Assembly (NCBI GenBank): GCA_032622095.1
Contig: CP136064.1
Coordinates: forward strand, 273,815,614-273,879,613
Origin: Siphonodentalium dalli
Lineage: Eukaryota; Mollusca; Scaphopoda; Gadilida; Siphonodentaliidae
Direction: 5' to 3'
DNA length: 64,000 bases
The notes below the pieces were generated by a model. That model ran no database searches and had not been told where the DNA came from. It worked only from the letters and a program-made list of their open reading frames with translations. The first letter of the stretch is position 1; each line of letters begins with the position of its first letter. Positions 33,530-43,830 of this stretch are shown piece after piece. A program made the translations under genes and the position numbers.

Positions 33530-36500
33530 GGGTGATTCTACGGTAACTGAGCAAAACACTGTCCAGTGGGCACAATTCACCACAAGACAAGCACTGCTCA
33601 TCACGAGCAAGTACAATGGCCATCATTTTAAAACTGAGAATCCAGGCATTAATTAGATACCAAAATTAAGTGATTACCATACTCCGGTGTGGGTCTTAGG
33701 CATGACGATAACCGGCAAGATACCATGAAACTGCATGTCCCAGAGCAGACACGCCCAATTTCTCCGATTTTTCTTATGCACTGGTGAATGTGTATTCAAA
33801 ACCGAAATCCACCTTCTGGTGTGGAATTTTGCAAGGAATCTAATGCTACCAAAATTATACACAGATACCAAAGAAGCATCCAACAAAAAGCTATTTATTT
33901 GTCACAAAAACGTTGTCCCATGATCCAGAATCATTACACTAACGCGAGCCTAAAATGGGTTGCCACGTTTCCCTTTGGTGTCAGTTGTATATCACATCTG
34001 TCTCAACGTGAATGGAAACTTCCATGTTAACAATAAAAAAATATGTTTCCTGAGTATTCGTGAAATTCTCAGGGAAATTAACATTTGAATCGCCGGATTT
34101 TGTACCGTATATTTATTCACCGTCATTACACTAACGCGGAACACTAAAATACTATATGTATTGACTGAACATTAAACAGTTTTGATAAAAGCGTCTGAGG
34201 TAAGCGTGTTCATAAACTAGTTGATTGGTTTGGTTGTCGATATTCAAAAATGTTATCACATGATGAACGCGAAATCGTCATTACACTAACGCGTCATTAC
34301 ACTAACGTTGTTTGTGTTAATGCAATGACGCTGCATTGGTGTAATAACGAGGTTTTCATTATAGTCCAGGCTCATGGTGTAACAATTGTGCAAAATGGGA
34401 TACAATCATGAAAATTGGCATATATGTTCCCCGCCGTGCACTACTCGTCATTTTCAGATATGGAGGCAATGGCGACAGGTCCTTCCTTAGCAACTGTTGC
34501 TAGGCAACTGCCCAAAATCGAATAAAAGCACATATGACTAATATTATGGCAGTTTTAACAAACTAAAATACGCCATGTATCATTTTAATGGTGAAAACAA
34601 TTATAATAGTTGTTGTCAGTGTGGATCTGACAGGAAAATTACCACATTTCTTACCTACCAGGGTGATAACGGTTGCTAGGGACATACCCGAAATCGAAAA
34701 TATGACATATGACTGCTATTATGGCAATTTTAACAAACTAAACTGCACGATGTAGCATTTTGTCGATGAAAACAATTATTTTTCTTTCCACAAAGGCACC
34801 GTCAACATACTTTTCTCTGTCCATGACGTAGATATATCATGTATACGGGGCTGGGTCCATAAATGTCCTACGTATAGACACCTGCTCATTCTTGGGTACA
34901 ATGTCATATCACACCTTTATCGACCTGTGTCCCATGACCTACATATATGACCCCCGGTCCATGGCCAGCCTGCAGCATGATGGCATTGGTGCATGGAATA
35001 TTCAAAGGGACCACAACCCATGATCTTTATATAGGGCATTGGTCAAATATCTATATGTGTAGGTGGATACGTGGCATAACTGTCCGATGTGTCCATATAA
35101 CCTAAAGTACATATGGACATCCTGTGAGTCCATGATATACTACAGACAATGTGCATGATATACATATAGGCAGCTGAGTCCACGGCCTAACTATGGGTAC
35201 CTGGTATTTACACCATGTAACAGCGCCATGGTCCTTCTGCGGTCAGAAACAATTCGGGTTAGTTGCTAATATACCTAGTTCCAAGTTGTCATTTAACATT
35301 CGAAAAAAGAGAAGAGTGTTGTCATTTTCATATAACACACATAATAGTTCGATTATATCTCCATAAGGTTTCTTGGACCAAAATATCCTGAGCTGTATCT
35401 GATTTCGCCCATCACTGTTTACGAGTGGAGAAAGCCAGCAAATGTTATGACAACCTATACCCGGGAAAATTATCCCCACCCTCGAAGATACATACATGTA
35501 ACAATTAACTTGTGTTTGACGGGCAGGGACGGGAATAAATGGTGTGAAAGTTGTCTCCGCAATTATGTATCCAGTTGTTCCCTTTCATCACCAGATTTTT
35601 GTTGGCGAGGGGAGGGGTGGACGCTCAAAGGATTTTTCAGCACTTTAAGGGAGAAGGCAATCTGCACGAAGTAACTCTCGCGAACACTCATAAGTTTAGA
35701 ACGTGAAACCCTGGTCTCCTTTAAACTTCTATATTTTCCCTGAGTTAGAAACTCGAAGTTGACGCTTCATATGGGGTCCGGAATCGCTGTCAGAACATTG
35801 ACGTTTACAAAAAAAATTCCAGGGAAGGCCAACACCGGTCCCCTTATTTCGCGCACCACCCATTGACCCAATTTGGCTTCATTGACATCTTTAATTGATT
35901 GCATTTTCAATGAACTATAGAAAATCGAAATTGACACTGATGGGCTCCAGAATCATATCAAAGCAGTGATTTTTCACAAAGTTCCCCGATGGAGGCCGCC
36001 CAGGAATTTAGCTTCTAGATTGGCACCTTAAACTGATTGTTTTTCTCAAATAGAGATTCGAAATTGAGGCCCAGAATCGCTCTCGGTGCACTGAGTATAC
36101 ACATATTTTCCCAGGGGCGCTGCATGGGGTGGGCACCGGACCCTATCCGCAGGATGGGGCCACACGCACAACCTCTTACTCTACACTACGCGCATTCGGC
36201 ATCAGATTCGTAACCGCCCACCACAAAAGCTGGCTACGGGATAATCCAAATCAAAGCCTTCTGCTGATGGTCAATAGCGACCACTAACCATCAGTAGAAG
36301 TATCGGATTAGCTACGGGCTTGTTACACATCTGACAGCAACTTACCTCTCTGTTCATCATAATGTCCACACTTACCCCAAAAACACATATAAATGGTTAT
36401 AATAGGTATCGTATAATATGTACATGCACCACTGGTGTCGCATGGTCATTTCATCAGCCATCTACTGTCCAACAGGAGGATATAACGTCATTACACTAAC

Positions 36501-37078
36501 GGTGTGCCATTACACTAACAAAATCGTCATTACACTAACGCTAATGATTATCAGCTGAGTTATCCGAAATAAATAACACAATGAATCTCCTATTCCATCG
36601 ATTTATTCTTCGTGGGTGTTTAATATAATATGAATCATTATTCCCCATGAAAGTGGTTACGTCCGAGAATATTCAAGAAGCGTTCCGAAGAATGGGCGAA
36701 AAAATACACATGTTTGTGCCTCGAAAATTCAGATGAAGCTATTATTTTCAGAACTAGAACCTCCCCGGCACTCCGAAAATTGCGAAGTTGCCAAGGAACG
36801 CGAATAACCATAATAAATGGCCATATCTTCGTAACTATACACGTGGTGCCTGCTTGAAATGATGATAAAGTGCGTTAGTGTAATGACGTTTCTGGTTTAC
36901 ACTAACGGTCTAAAACAGACAAAATGAGAAAATAATCAGCAAATAATTTTTACCAACCACATTTCTCGAATATTTAATTCTAACTACACATAGTGTGCCC
37001 TATCATACACCACAGAACGAAGTTTGTATTTCTGATGTACCGGGATACTCAAATTGCTCAGTTACCGTAGAATCACCC
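33530..37078. mobile_element. 3.5-kb element with 25-bp perfect terminal repeats
   Basis: GGGTGATTCTACGGTAACTG plus AGCAA at the left edge is repeated exactly in inverse at 37054-37078. No clear target duplication was found. Subterminal TCATTACACTAACG motifs cluster near both ends. The interior has two 110-bp direct repeats (34530-34770) and a degenerate 60-bp array (34800-35210). No transposase was recognised, and I cannot assign it to a superfamily. Confidence 0.7.
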
Positions 37079-37413
37079 ATGTGTTAATGCTATGAATTGT
37101 GGTAAGTCAGTTAATCGCGATGCATGTGAGGTTTTGTTGTTTATTGGCATGACATAGGTTGTTATTTTGTAAAGTGATAATGGATGAGGCATGTTTGTTG
37201 TTGGAAATTTTAAAGTGATATATACACGATGATTGTTACGAACAACATGAAAATTAGTTAATTTATAAGATAACCGTGCATTATTATGAATTAAATATAT
37301 GCCTGGGCGATGAGTAGTTAATTGGTTATTTATGTACATAATTGTTGAATGCAAATGTTTCCATATATTTAATATGAAGGGCAATAACTCTATAAATAAT
37401 ATTAATTTGCTAA

Positions 37414-37574
37414 ATAAGGATTAACTGTCATGTGGACTGTTTTTATGGAGATGTAACCGTGAGGTAAGTGGACATAACTTGTGTAAAACCCGAAGGGTTT
37501 TACATACAAGTTATGACCACTTACCTCACGGTTACATCTCCATAAAAATAGTCCACATGACAGTTAATCCTTAT
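37414..37574. repeat. near-perfect hairpin with 77-bp arms
   Basis: AAGGATTAACTGTCATGTGG...CATAACTTGTGTAAAACCC meets its reverse complement after a 4-base loop (GAAG), with about two mismatches. Transcripts across it would form a long stem. It lies between the 3.5-kb element and the Ty3 pol relic. Confidence 0.85.
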
Positions 37575-37893
37575 ATTTATATACATTTAGCGAAAAAGCC
37601 ACTTTTGTAAATGTATTTAAATCGAAAAGTGTATCGTGACAAAAACAGCCCAAAATACCCAATAGCACCCTTGGCAAAAGTTAATACGAACAATTTCTCT
37701 TCATATTGAAACCCGATGATGTATTAAGTCAATCCTGCGCGAGTCCAAATGCGCCCAAAACATTACGTGTTCGTCTTTCCAAACCCAATGACGTATCGAT
37801 GGTGTTATTAGCTTGGTGTTATGAGGCGTTGCGCATTCACCGAGAAATAACTGCAACTAGCCACGTGTGCGCCGACCAATCAGAATGCTGGAT

Positions 37894-39172
37894 TTAGTGA
37901 TGACAACACTTAGTATGTAAATATATAACGGTGATTTGTATGAGAAGAAGTGTTTTTGACGAAATAACGGAAATATTCGAAGAAGTGTTTTTAAAGAGCA
38001 GATTGAGCTGTGCGTCATCCGGTATGATCGGCGAAGAAGAATTTGATTGATCGCTGTCAGCAGTCATGTTGTCAGGAATATTGTCAATTACTTCTTGATC
38101 AATTTCCACGGGTTGATACTGTCGATTTAATGGATCGTTGTAAAGTTTCAAACGGTTGGCGTGAACTCTTGATGTCCATGGTTTATGAGTTGTAAAGCCC
38201 CGGTTCCATATTCCCGATTTTCTGTCCCGAATCAGTATATTCGGCACAAATTCGGGACCAGACCAAATCGGCAGCATTCGAGAGAATTCTGGACGAGTTT
38301 TATTCCAAAAAGCCGCCGAACTGATGCCGAATTATGACAAAATTTAATCGTCCCGAACGTTGCCGAGTATTCCAGAATGCCTCCGAATATCTTCCCGAAT
38401 GATCAAGAATTATCCCGAACTTTCGTGCGAGTGGCTACCAAATTGCCCAGATTACTACCGACTTACACCGAATTGTTGCCGAATACCCCGAATCAATGCC
38501 GAACTGGTACCGAATTGATGCCGAATAGATACCGAATTGGTATGCAATTGCTGCCGAACGTCCCGAATCGATGCCGAATTTTGCAGATACACCGGATCTC
38601 AGTATAAAAGCAGCCATACATGGCGAATTCGGGAATAACCTACCGAATACTGCCGACTACTCCAGAATATCCACCCGAATATTGCCGAATACTGCCGACT
38701 ACTCCCGAATAGGTGCCGAATTGCTCCCGAATTTCTCCGGACGATTTACAAATCGGGAGCGATTCGGCTTGGTTCCCGATAGTTTTGAACATTTCAAAAC
38801 TGTCGGGAGCGAGTCCAGAATTGTCCCGAATCGACCCCGATAGCACCGATATCCCCGATCATGTTCGGGGGTAAAAATTCACTGTCCCGACTCGTCCCGA
38901 ATTTATGATTCCCAAAATTATGATTCGGGAGTCATTCGGGAACATTCGGGGTGGGAAATCGGGGATATGGAACCGGGGCTTAACCCATCGTAGATTGTAT
39001 GTGTCATTTGGTCCCATTTCCGATATATAAAATGGACCTGTCCATTTCTTGTATAATTTGCTGGTTAGTCCTTTCGGTACCGTACTTGACTGTTTCGCAA
39101 AAGTACTTGATTTCCTATAGAGAATTGAGGTTCCTTAGCTTTCTTGTCATATGAATTCTTTTGCTTTAGCTG
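37894..39172 (-). pseudogene. pol segment: integrase C-terminal GPY/F module
   Basis: Beyond the inserted LTR element the pol sequence resumes with LKQKNSYDKKAKEPQFSIG, then after a frameshift KLYKKWTGPFYI, the GPY/F module. A 785-bp MITE (38196-38980) splits the module between the Leu-Arg strand and HKPWTSRVHANRLKLY. The final open stretch runs to 37894 and is rich in Asp and Ser. Confidence 0.82.
38196..38980. mobile_element. 785-bp MITE with TAA duplication and CCGAAT-rich core
   Basis: The terminal repeats AGCCCCGGTTCCATATTCCC and the complement of GGGGATATGGAACCGGGGCT are flanked by TAA on both sides (38193-38195, 38981-38983). A TWA 3-bp duplication is typical of PIF/Harbinger. The core is saturated with CCGAAT, TGCCGAATT and TCCCGAA words. 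It sits inside the integrase GPY/F module and proves itself by splitting recognisable coding sequence. Confidence 0.8.
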
Positions 39173-39437
39173 CGCCATTAGCCAAGCAGGGACATCATTA
39201 TGGTAAACTCAGGATGACGAGAGACAGACTATTTTAATGAAGTTTACGGAACTCAAACACACACGTGGATCTACAATCAACACACAACCGGAAGAGAGAT
39301 ATAAACTGGTCACAAAGACTAGGGTCCACAATAGGACGATCAGTTCCTATCAGTAAGCACATATAACACTCTGTGGTGTAGGGTCCACAATAGGACGACC
39401 AGTCACTATCAGTCAACACATAGCACACTCTATGGCG
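39173..39437 (-). repeat. 3' LTR of the gag-only element
   Basis: A single-unit LTR, nearly identical in sequence to the 5' LTR unit. It is preceded on the minus strand by the polypurine tract at 39439-39462. Confidence 0.82.
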
Positions 39438-39714
39438 CAACCACTTTTCTTCTCTTCCCGTCTGTCTATGGAGTCACGAAATTGTAGCAATATTCGTATG
39501 ATAAGAAATATTAGGTAATTTCAACTCTTATGATAGACTGATACATGTCGCACACAACTTCACAAACTGAGTCTTTGCTGAAAAACCCGCCCATGAGTGA
39601 GGTTTTATAGTATGTGTCTTGTATACTAAACTCAGGAAAATAATATCAAATTTCTATTGACTGAGCTTCACATCTCGAACACAATTTCACAAGCAGACAT
39701 GACCCCAATTTTAG

Positions 39715-40896
39715 TCAGTGTTCATATTGAAATCGAATAATGTTCTTGGCTAGCTTGTTTGTGTAGTGTAACATTGGCATGGCCTTGTCACGATATGGCC
39801 ACATTCCACGAAACTTCCGCATCTGTTGACAGGTAAGAACAGAACCACTCTCAAACTCTGGCTCACATAATATATTGACCCATTCTCTTGGACTTGCACA
39901 TTTCACATTGCTGGTCTTCAAGCTCTTTATACATGTGTTTGGTGTAGCGGGTGGATTCACTGACTTATTCACGCTGAATGATACCAAGTGATCCGATTCA
40001 CCGGGCGTTATCACGTCGTAGACCTTATTGATATGAAATGTAAATGTTCCTGTGTCCATGTCAGTCATGTCCAAGTACTGATCTGATACATCTGTCATAG
40101 CTGAGATACTACGGTCATCAACAGATTTGTCCCACTTTTCGCTTAGTGTTTCGCGCAATACACAAATGGAGTGAGTCATGCTTTGTGGTATTTGCGCGCT
40201 TTGAATGCTTTCACAAGTTTCTGGTGATGTGTGTCCCTCTGTCACTGTGACTGTGTGTAGAAGGTTGTGACTCTGATGATTATCTGACATTTGTCTGTTG
40301 TGTTCGTGGCGACTTTCATGATCTCTGACAGCATGAGTAGTGTCGTGTTCGAGCTGACTGTTAGTTTGTGGCCTAATAATATTGTCATCCACGCTGTCGA
40401 CCTGTAGCACGTTCTCATCATTTACATATATACCATAATGCTGACATATGGTTTTCCATACACTGGTTATTGATGTAGAATTTCTGACAAGAACACTTCT
40501 TGGGATAGCGGGACAGTATCTTGCAATCCCGTTTAGGAATATGTCCAGGAAAATGCATTTCTGTTGAGCGGTTTTATGCAAATGTTCGGGAACACTGATA
40601 TCATCATCTGTAAATCCTCGAAGAGGCGAAACTACACTCTTCTTCGTCCAAGATGTCTCATCTGCCAAAAACGGAGACAGATTGTCATCGCTCAGAACTA
40701 GTTGTGCTAGTTGCTGTTTCCACTTTTTGAAGGAACAACTTGTTTCTCCGAAGGAGAGACACCTCAGTCCAGTTTCCGGAGAAGTAAATAACATCGTGTC
40801 GTTGGATTCCGATAAAAGATAACTATAATATAGTCGCTCTGCAACAACGGGGTTTTCCGCGGTCACCTGTGGCCAATCGTTGCCGTGTTGTACCAA
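39715..40896 (-). CDS. gag: Gag-like protein of the nested LTR element
   Basis: An open frame of about 393 codons (no ATG at the listed 5' edge; the frame is open for some codons upstream, to just after the primer-binding site). It contains RYCPAIPRSVLVRNSTS and VWKTICQHYGI, the block found in Gag-like proteins of animal Ty3/Gypsy elements. The C-terminal half is rich in Asp, Ser, His and Thr and lacks a CCHC knuckle. It is intact, unlike the pol around it, which suggests a younger insertion. Lack of an ATG may mean translation starts at an internal Met or that the start is lost. Confidence 0.65.
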   Translation of the reverse strand: MVQHGNDWPQVTAENPVVAERLYYSYLLSESNDTMLFTSPETGLRCLSFGETSCSFKKWKQQLAQLVLSDDNLSPFLADETSWTKKSVVSPLRGFTDDDISVPEHLHKTAQQKCIFLDIFLNGIARYCPAIPRSVLVRNSTSITSVWKTICQHYGIYVNDENVLQVDSVDDNIIRPQTNSQLEHDTTHAVRDHESRHEHNRQMSDNHQSHNLLHTVTVTEGHTSPETCESIQSAQIPQSMTHSICVLRETLSEKWDKSVDDRSISAMTDVSDQYLDMTDMDTGTFTFHINKVYDVITPGESDHLVSFSVNKSVNPPATPNTCIKSLKTSNVKCASPREWVNILCEPEFESGSVLTCQQMRKFRGMWPYRDKAMPMLHYTNKLAKNIIRFQYEH

Positions 40897-40971
40897 AACG
40901 CCCGACTTTTGGGACTGTCCTTGCTTTATTTCGACATGCCGGAGGAATTAGGTTTCGAAACGCTGCCACCA

Positions 40972-41456
40972 CGCCATTAGCCAAGCAGGGACATCATTAT
41001 GGTAAACTCAGGATGACGAGAGACAGACTATTTTAATGAAGTTTACGGAACTCAAACACACACGTGGATCTACAATCAACACACAACCGGAAGAGAGATA
41101 TAAACTGGTCACAAAGACTAGGGTCCACAATAGGACGATCAGTTCCTATCAGTAAGCACATATAACACTCTGTGGTGTAGGGTCCACAATAGGACGACCA
41201 GTCACTATCAGTCAACACATAGCAAACTCAGGATGACGAGAGACAGACTATTTTAATGAAGTTTACGGAACTCAAACACACACGTGGATCTACAATCAAC
41301 ACACAACCGGAAGAGAGATATAAACTGGTCACAAAGACTAGGGTCCACAATAGGACGATCAGTTCCTATCAGTAAGCACATATAACACTCTGTGGTGTAG
41401 GGTCCACAATAGGACGACCAGTCACTATCAGTCAACACATAGCACACTCTATGGCG
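40972..41456 (-). repeat. 5' LTR with internal tandem duplication
   Basis: It is 485 bp against 265 bp for the 3' LTR. The extra length is a second copy of the segment from GCTATGTGTTGACTG to GTCATCCTGAGTTT. Inside each unit ACTGGTCGTCCTATTGTGGA-like blocks appear twice. The copies are almost identical. Confidence 0.82.
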
Positions 41457-42784
41457 CTGCGCTGCTTTAACTCTATCCTCGGATATTTTGTCTGTTATCT
41501 TAAGATCCGATATTATATCCGAAAGATGCTCTTTATCAGTTTTGTGCATGGTATCTCGAGGAGTTAGTTCCGTTTCAATTGGTAAAGTCATCTCTTCTCC
41601 AAAAATCATACGATATGGCGAAAATCCTGTCGTGGCAGATGGTGATTTTCGTAATTCCATCATCACACTTGGTAATAGTTCTGGCCAGTTCGTTTGTTTC
41701 TGGTTGATGTATGTCCGCAAAGATTGTGCCATTGTAGAATTAACTCTCTCACAAACTGAATTAGACATTGGGTGGTATGCAGTTGTCTTAATTGTGTCTG
41801 GTTATCTGGAAAAGTTCACACAAGGCGGAGACAAGTTTTGAGCAGAAACTACTTCCTCTGTCGCTGATGAGATATCGCATGGCATCATAGCGTGATATGA
41901 TTTCTGTGTATAACACTCGTGCTATTGTTGCTGCGTCCTGGCTTTTCAGTGGGAAAATTTCAGGCCAGCGAGTTCTGGAGTCGCAAAACTGTAGAGCATA
42001 TCTGTAACCTTCCGGTGTAGTTGGCAATACTAATATGTCCATGTGCCATCTCTCGAATCTCTTTGATACAGGAATTGGGTGTAATGGAGCGTCTCGATGA
42101 TGGGTGTCCCTCTTTGAGATTTGCCATTTGTCACAAGATAAAACATATCTGTGTATTTCTTGATACCTCTTGGGCCAGTAAAATCTTTGTTTTATAGCCA
42201 AATAGCATTTTGTCGAAGCCCAGATGAGAACCACCTGCCATGCTATCGTGGAATGCATGCAAAACATCTGGACGCAGAGAATTTGGTAGCACTAATTGTT
42301 TGATAGTTCGATTAGATATTGAAATCTTTTTTGTGCGCCTGTTGTAAAAATTATATAATACTCCGTCCATTATCGCATACTGGTTGCTTTCTGCGACTAT
42401 GCAATTTGATTCCAATTTATTATCTGGTAATTTGCGATGAGGTATATAATCTAAGAGAGGCTTTAAATCTTCTGACTTCTGTTGGAGATTAGCTATCTCA
42501 GCATGGCTTTTAGTGGGTAATACAGGTATGATTGGCATGTCCGTGCTATCGTCGGTTAGGTTACCACAGATAGCATCTGTTGAAATTGCGTTCAGAAAAT
42601 TAGCTGAATTAGCTTGTTCTGCTTGTCCATCAAAGTAAAACTCTATTTCATTCCATGTGGATTCCTCGTGGTTAGTGGAGTTATGGTGTGAAGTACTATT
42701 GACATTCTGTTCAGAATCGGATAGGAAATCTTCAGAGTTTTGTGGATGATCTTTGTGTAATGCAAAATAGTCGATGCGGGACAA
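41457..42784 (-). pseudogene. pol segment: integrase zinc region and DDE core
   Basis: The HHCC zinc region has both histidines (HDSMAGGSHLG), but the last Cys position reads CDKWQ, a Trp where the family has Cys. The core shows WHMDI (first Asp) and SDRGSSF (second Asp) before a frameshift. The third acidic residue lies in VCERVNSTM in the next stretch (41457-41768). The tail stops at RVKAAQ, where the LTR of the inserted element begins. Confidence 0.85.
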
Positions 42785-42817
42785 GGCGTCAGCATTCTGG
42801 TTTAATTTTCCAGGTTT

Positions 42818-43536
42818 TTATTCAATATCAAAGTTGTATTCTTGTAGTGTGAGTGCCCATCGAGCTAATCTGCCAGTGAGATCTTTTGCAGTTTTGAGAT
42901 ATTTGACACCAGTGTTGTCCGTATAGACTGTGAAATAATTGTTAGCTTGGTATGGATGGTAAGACTTGATGGCATAAATAAGACTCAATGCTTCTCGGTC
43001 CGAGATTCCAAAATTAATTTCATTTGGTCGGAGAGCGCGTCCACCATAACAAATTACTCTATCGTGTCCTTGTGAATCCTGCTGGCTGAGAATATTGCCA
43101 ATGGCATATCCGCTTGCATCAACTGTCAACTTGAATGGTTTGGCTGTATCGGATATGCCAATACTGGACTGGTTGTGAGGTGCTGCTTAATTGCTTTAAA
43201 GGCATCTTCTGCTTGGTCATTCCAAATGAATGTGATATTCATTTTGAGAAGATTGTTTAGTGGAGCCGTTATGTGTGAATAACCTTTGATGAACCGTCGA
43301 TAAAATTGAGCCAATCCGAGAAATGATTTGATTTCTTTGGCATTCTTTGGACGTGGGAAGTTTTGCACAACCGTCACTTTCCGATCATTTGGATTGATCC
43401 CATGTTTTGAGATGGAATGTCCTAGATAGTCAACTTTTGGAACAGCAAAATGGCATTTAGATGGTTTAAGACGCAAATTGACAGCTGATAGTCTGTCAAA
43501 GACCTCTTGTAGAGCTTCAATGCAGGACGCGCGCAA
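42818..43536 (-). pseudogene. pol segment: RT thumb and RNase H
   Basis: Two overlapping open stretches (43126-43536 and 42818-43129) lie in different frames. The first has PSKCHF, DYLGHSIS and FLGLAQFYRRFI, the connection typical of Ty3/Gypsy RT. The second has VDASGYAIG, DREALSLIYAI and VYTDNTGVKYL with the RNase H acidic residues. The frames shift within the VDASG approach. Confidence 0.88.
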
Positions 43537-43830
43537 GTATCATGATACATAAAAGAAGCAGTTAACTAAAACAGCACATGTAACATATATATACATATGT
43601 ATACATTTTTGTGAAGCTAAGACATAACGCCACCTTTCTGTGCCAAAATTGGAAGTCATCATCCAAGTTGGCAGCCAAAATGGCGGCCGGATGTGATTTT
43701 TTTTACTAGTATTTTAAAGATAAGTTTCTGCTGTTTAGAACTGGTTGAGAATTGTGACTTTATTTTGTATTTAGCATGTTAAATGACATTTGAAGCAATG
43801 AAATATGCCATTCATGGGATCCCAACTCCT

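Larger units (their letters stand above)
39173..41456 (-). mobile_element. gag-only LTR retroelement nested in pol
   Basis: The 5' LTR is 40972-41456 and the 3' LTR 39173-39437 (minus-strand sense); both start CGCCATAGAG and end GGCTAATGGCG. A primer-binding site TGGTGGCAGCG (40961-40971) matches the 3' end of a tRNA-Leu and directly follows the 5' LTR. A polypurine tract GGGAAGAGAAGAAAAGTGG precedes the 3' LTR. Flanking host pol repeats CGCAG or a few bases more. Only one gene, gag-like, is present, so the element would need pol supplied from elsewhere. It lies in the same orientation as the pol it interrupts. Confidence 0.8.
37894..43536 (-). pseudogene. pol: Ty3/Gypsy pol relic, interrupted twice
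   Basis: Reading the minus strand from 43536 there is the RT C-terminal part (LGHSISKHG, FLGLAQFYRRFI), then RNase H (LTVDASG, YTDN), then the integrase zinc region, catalytic core and C-terminus. The RT catalytic box is absent because the 5' part is truncated. Breaks are a frameshift near 43130, an in-frame stop at 42818-42820, a frameshift near 42200, another near 41770, then an inserted LTR element (39173-41456), a frameshift near 39080 and an inserted MITE (38196-38980). The last part (37894-38195) has the HANRLKLY end typical of the family. It is a dead copy. Confidence 0.88.

Noticed and set aside
39174-39440. Independent protein-coding gene from the repeated 61-68 codon frames (CYVLTDSDWSSYCGPYT)
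   Set aside because: The three near-identical frames are translations of the LTR units.
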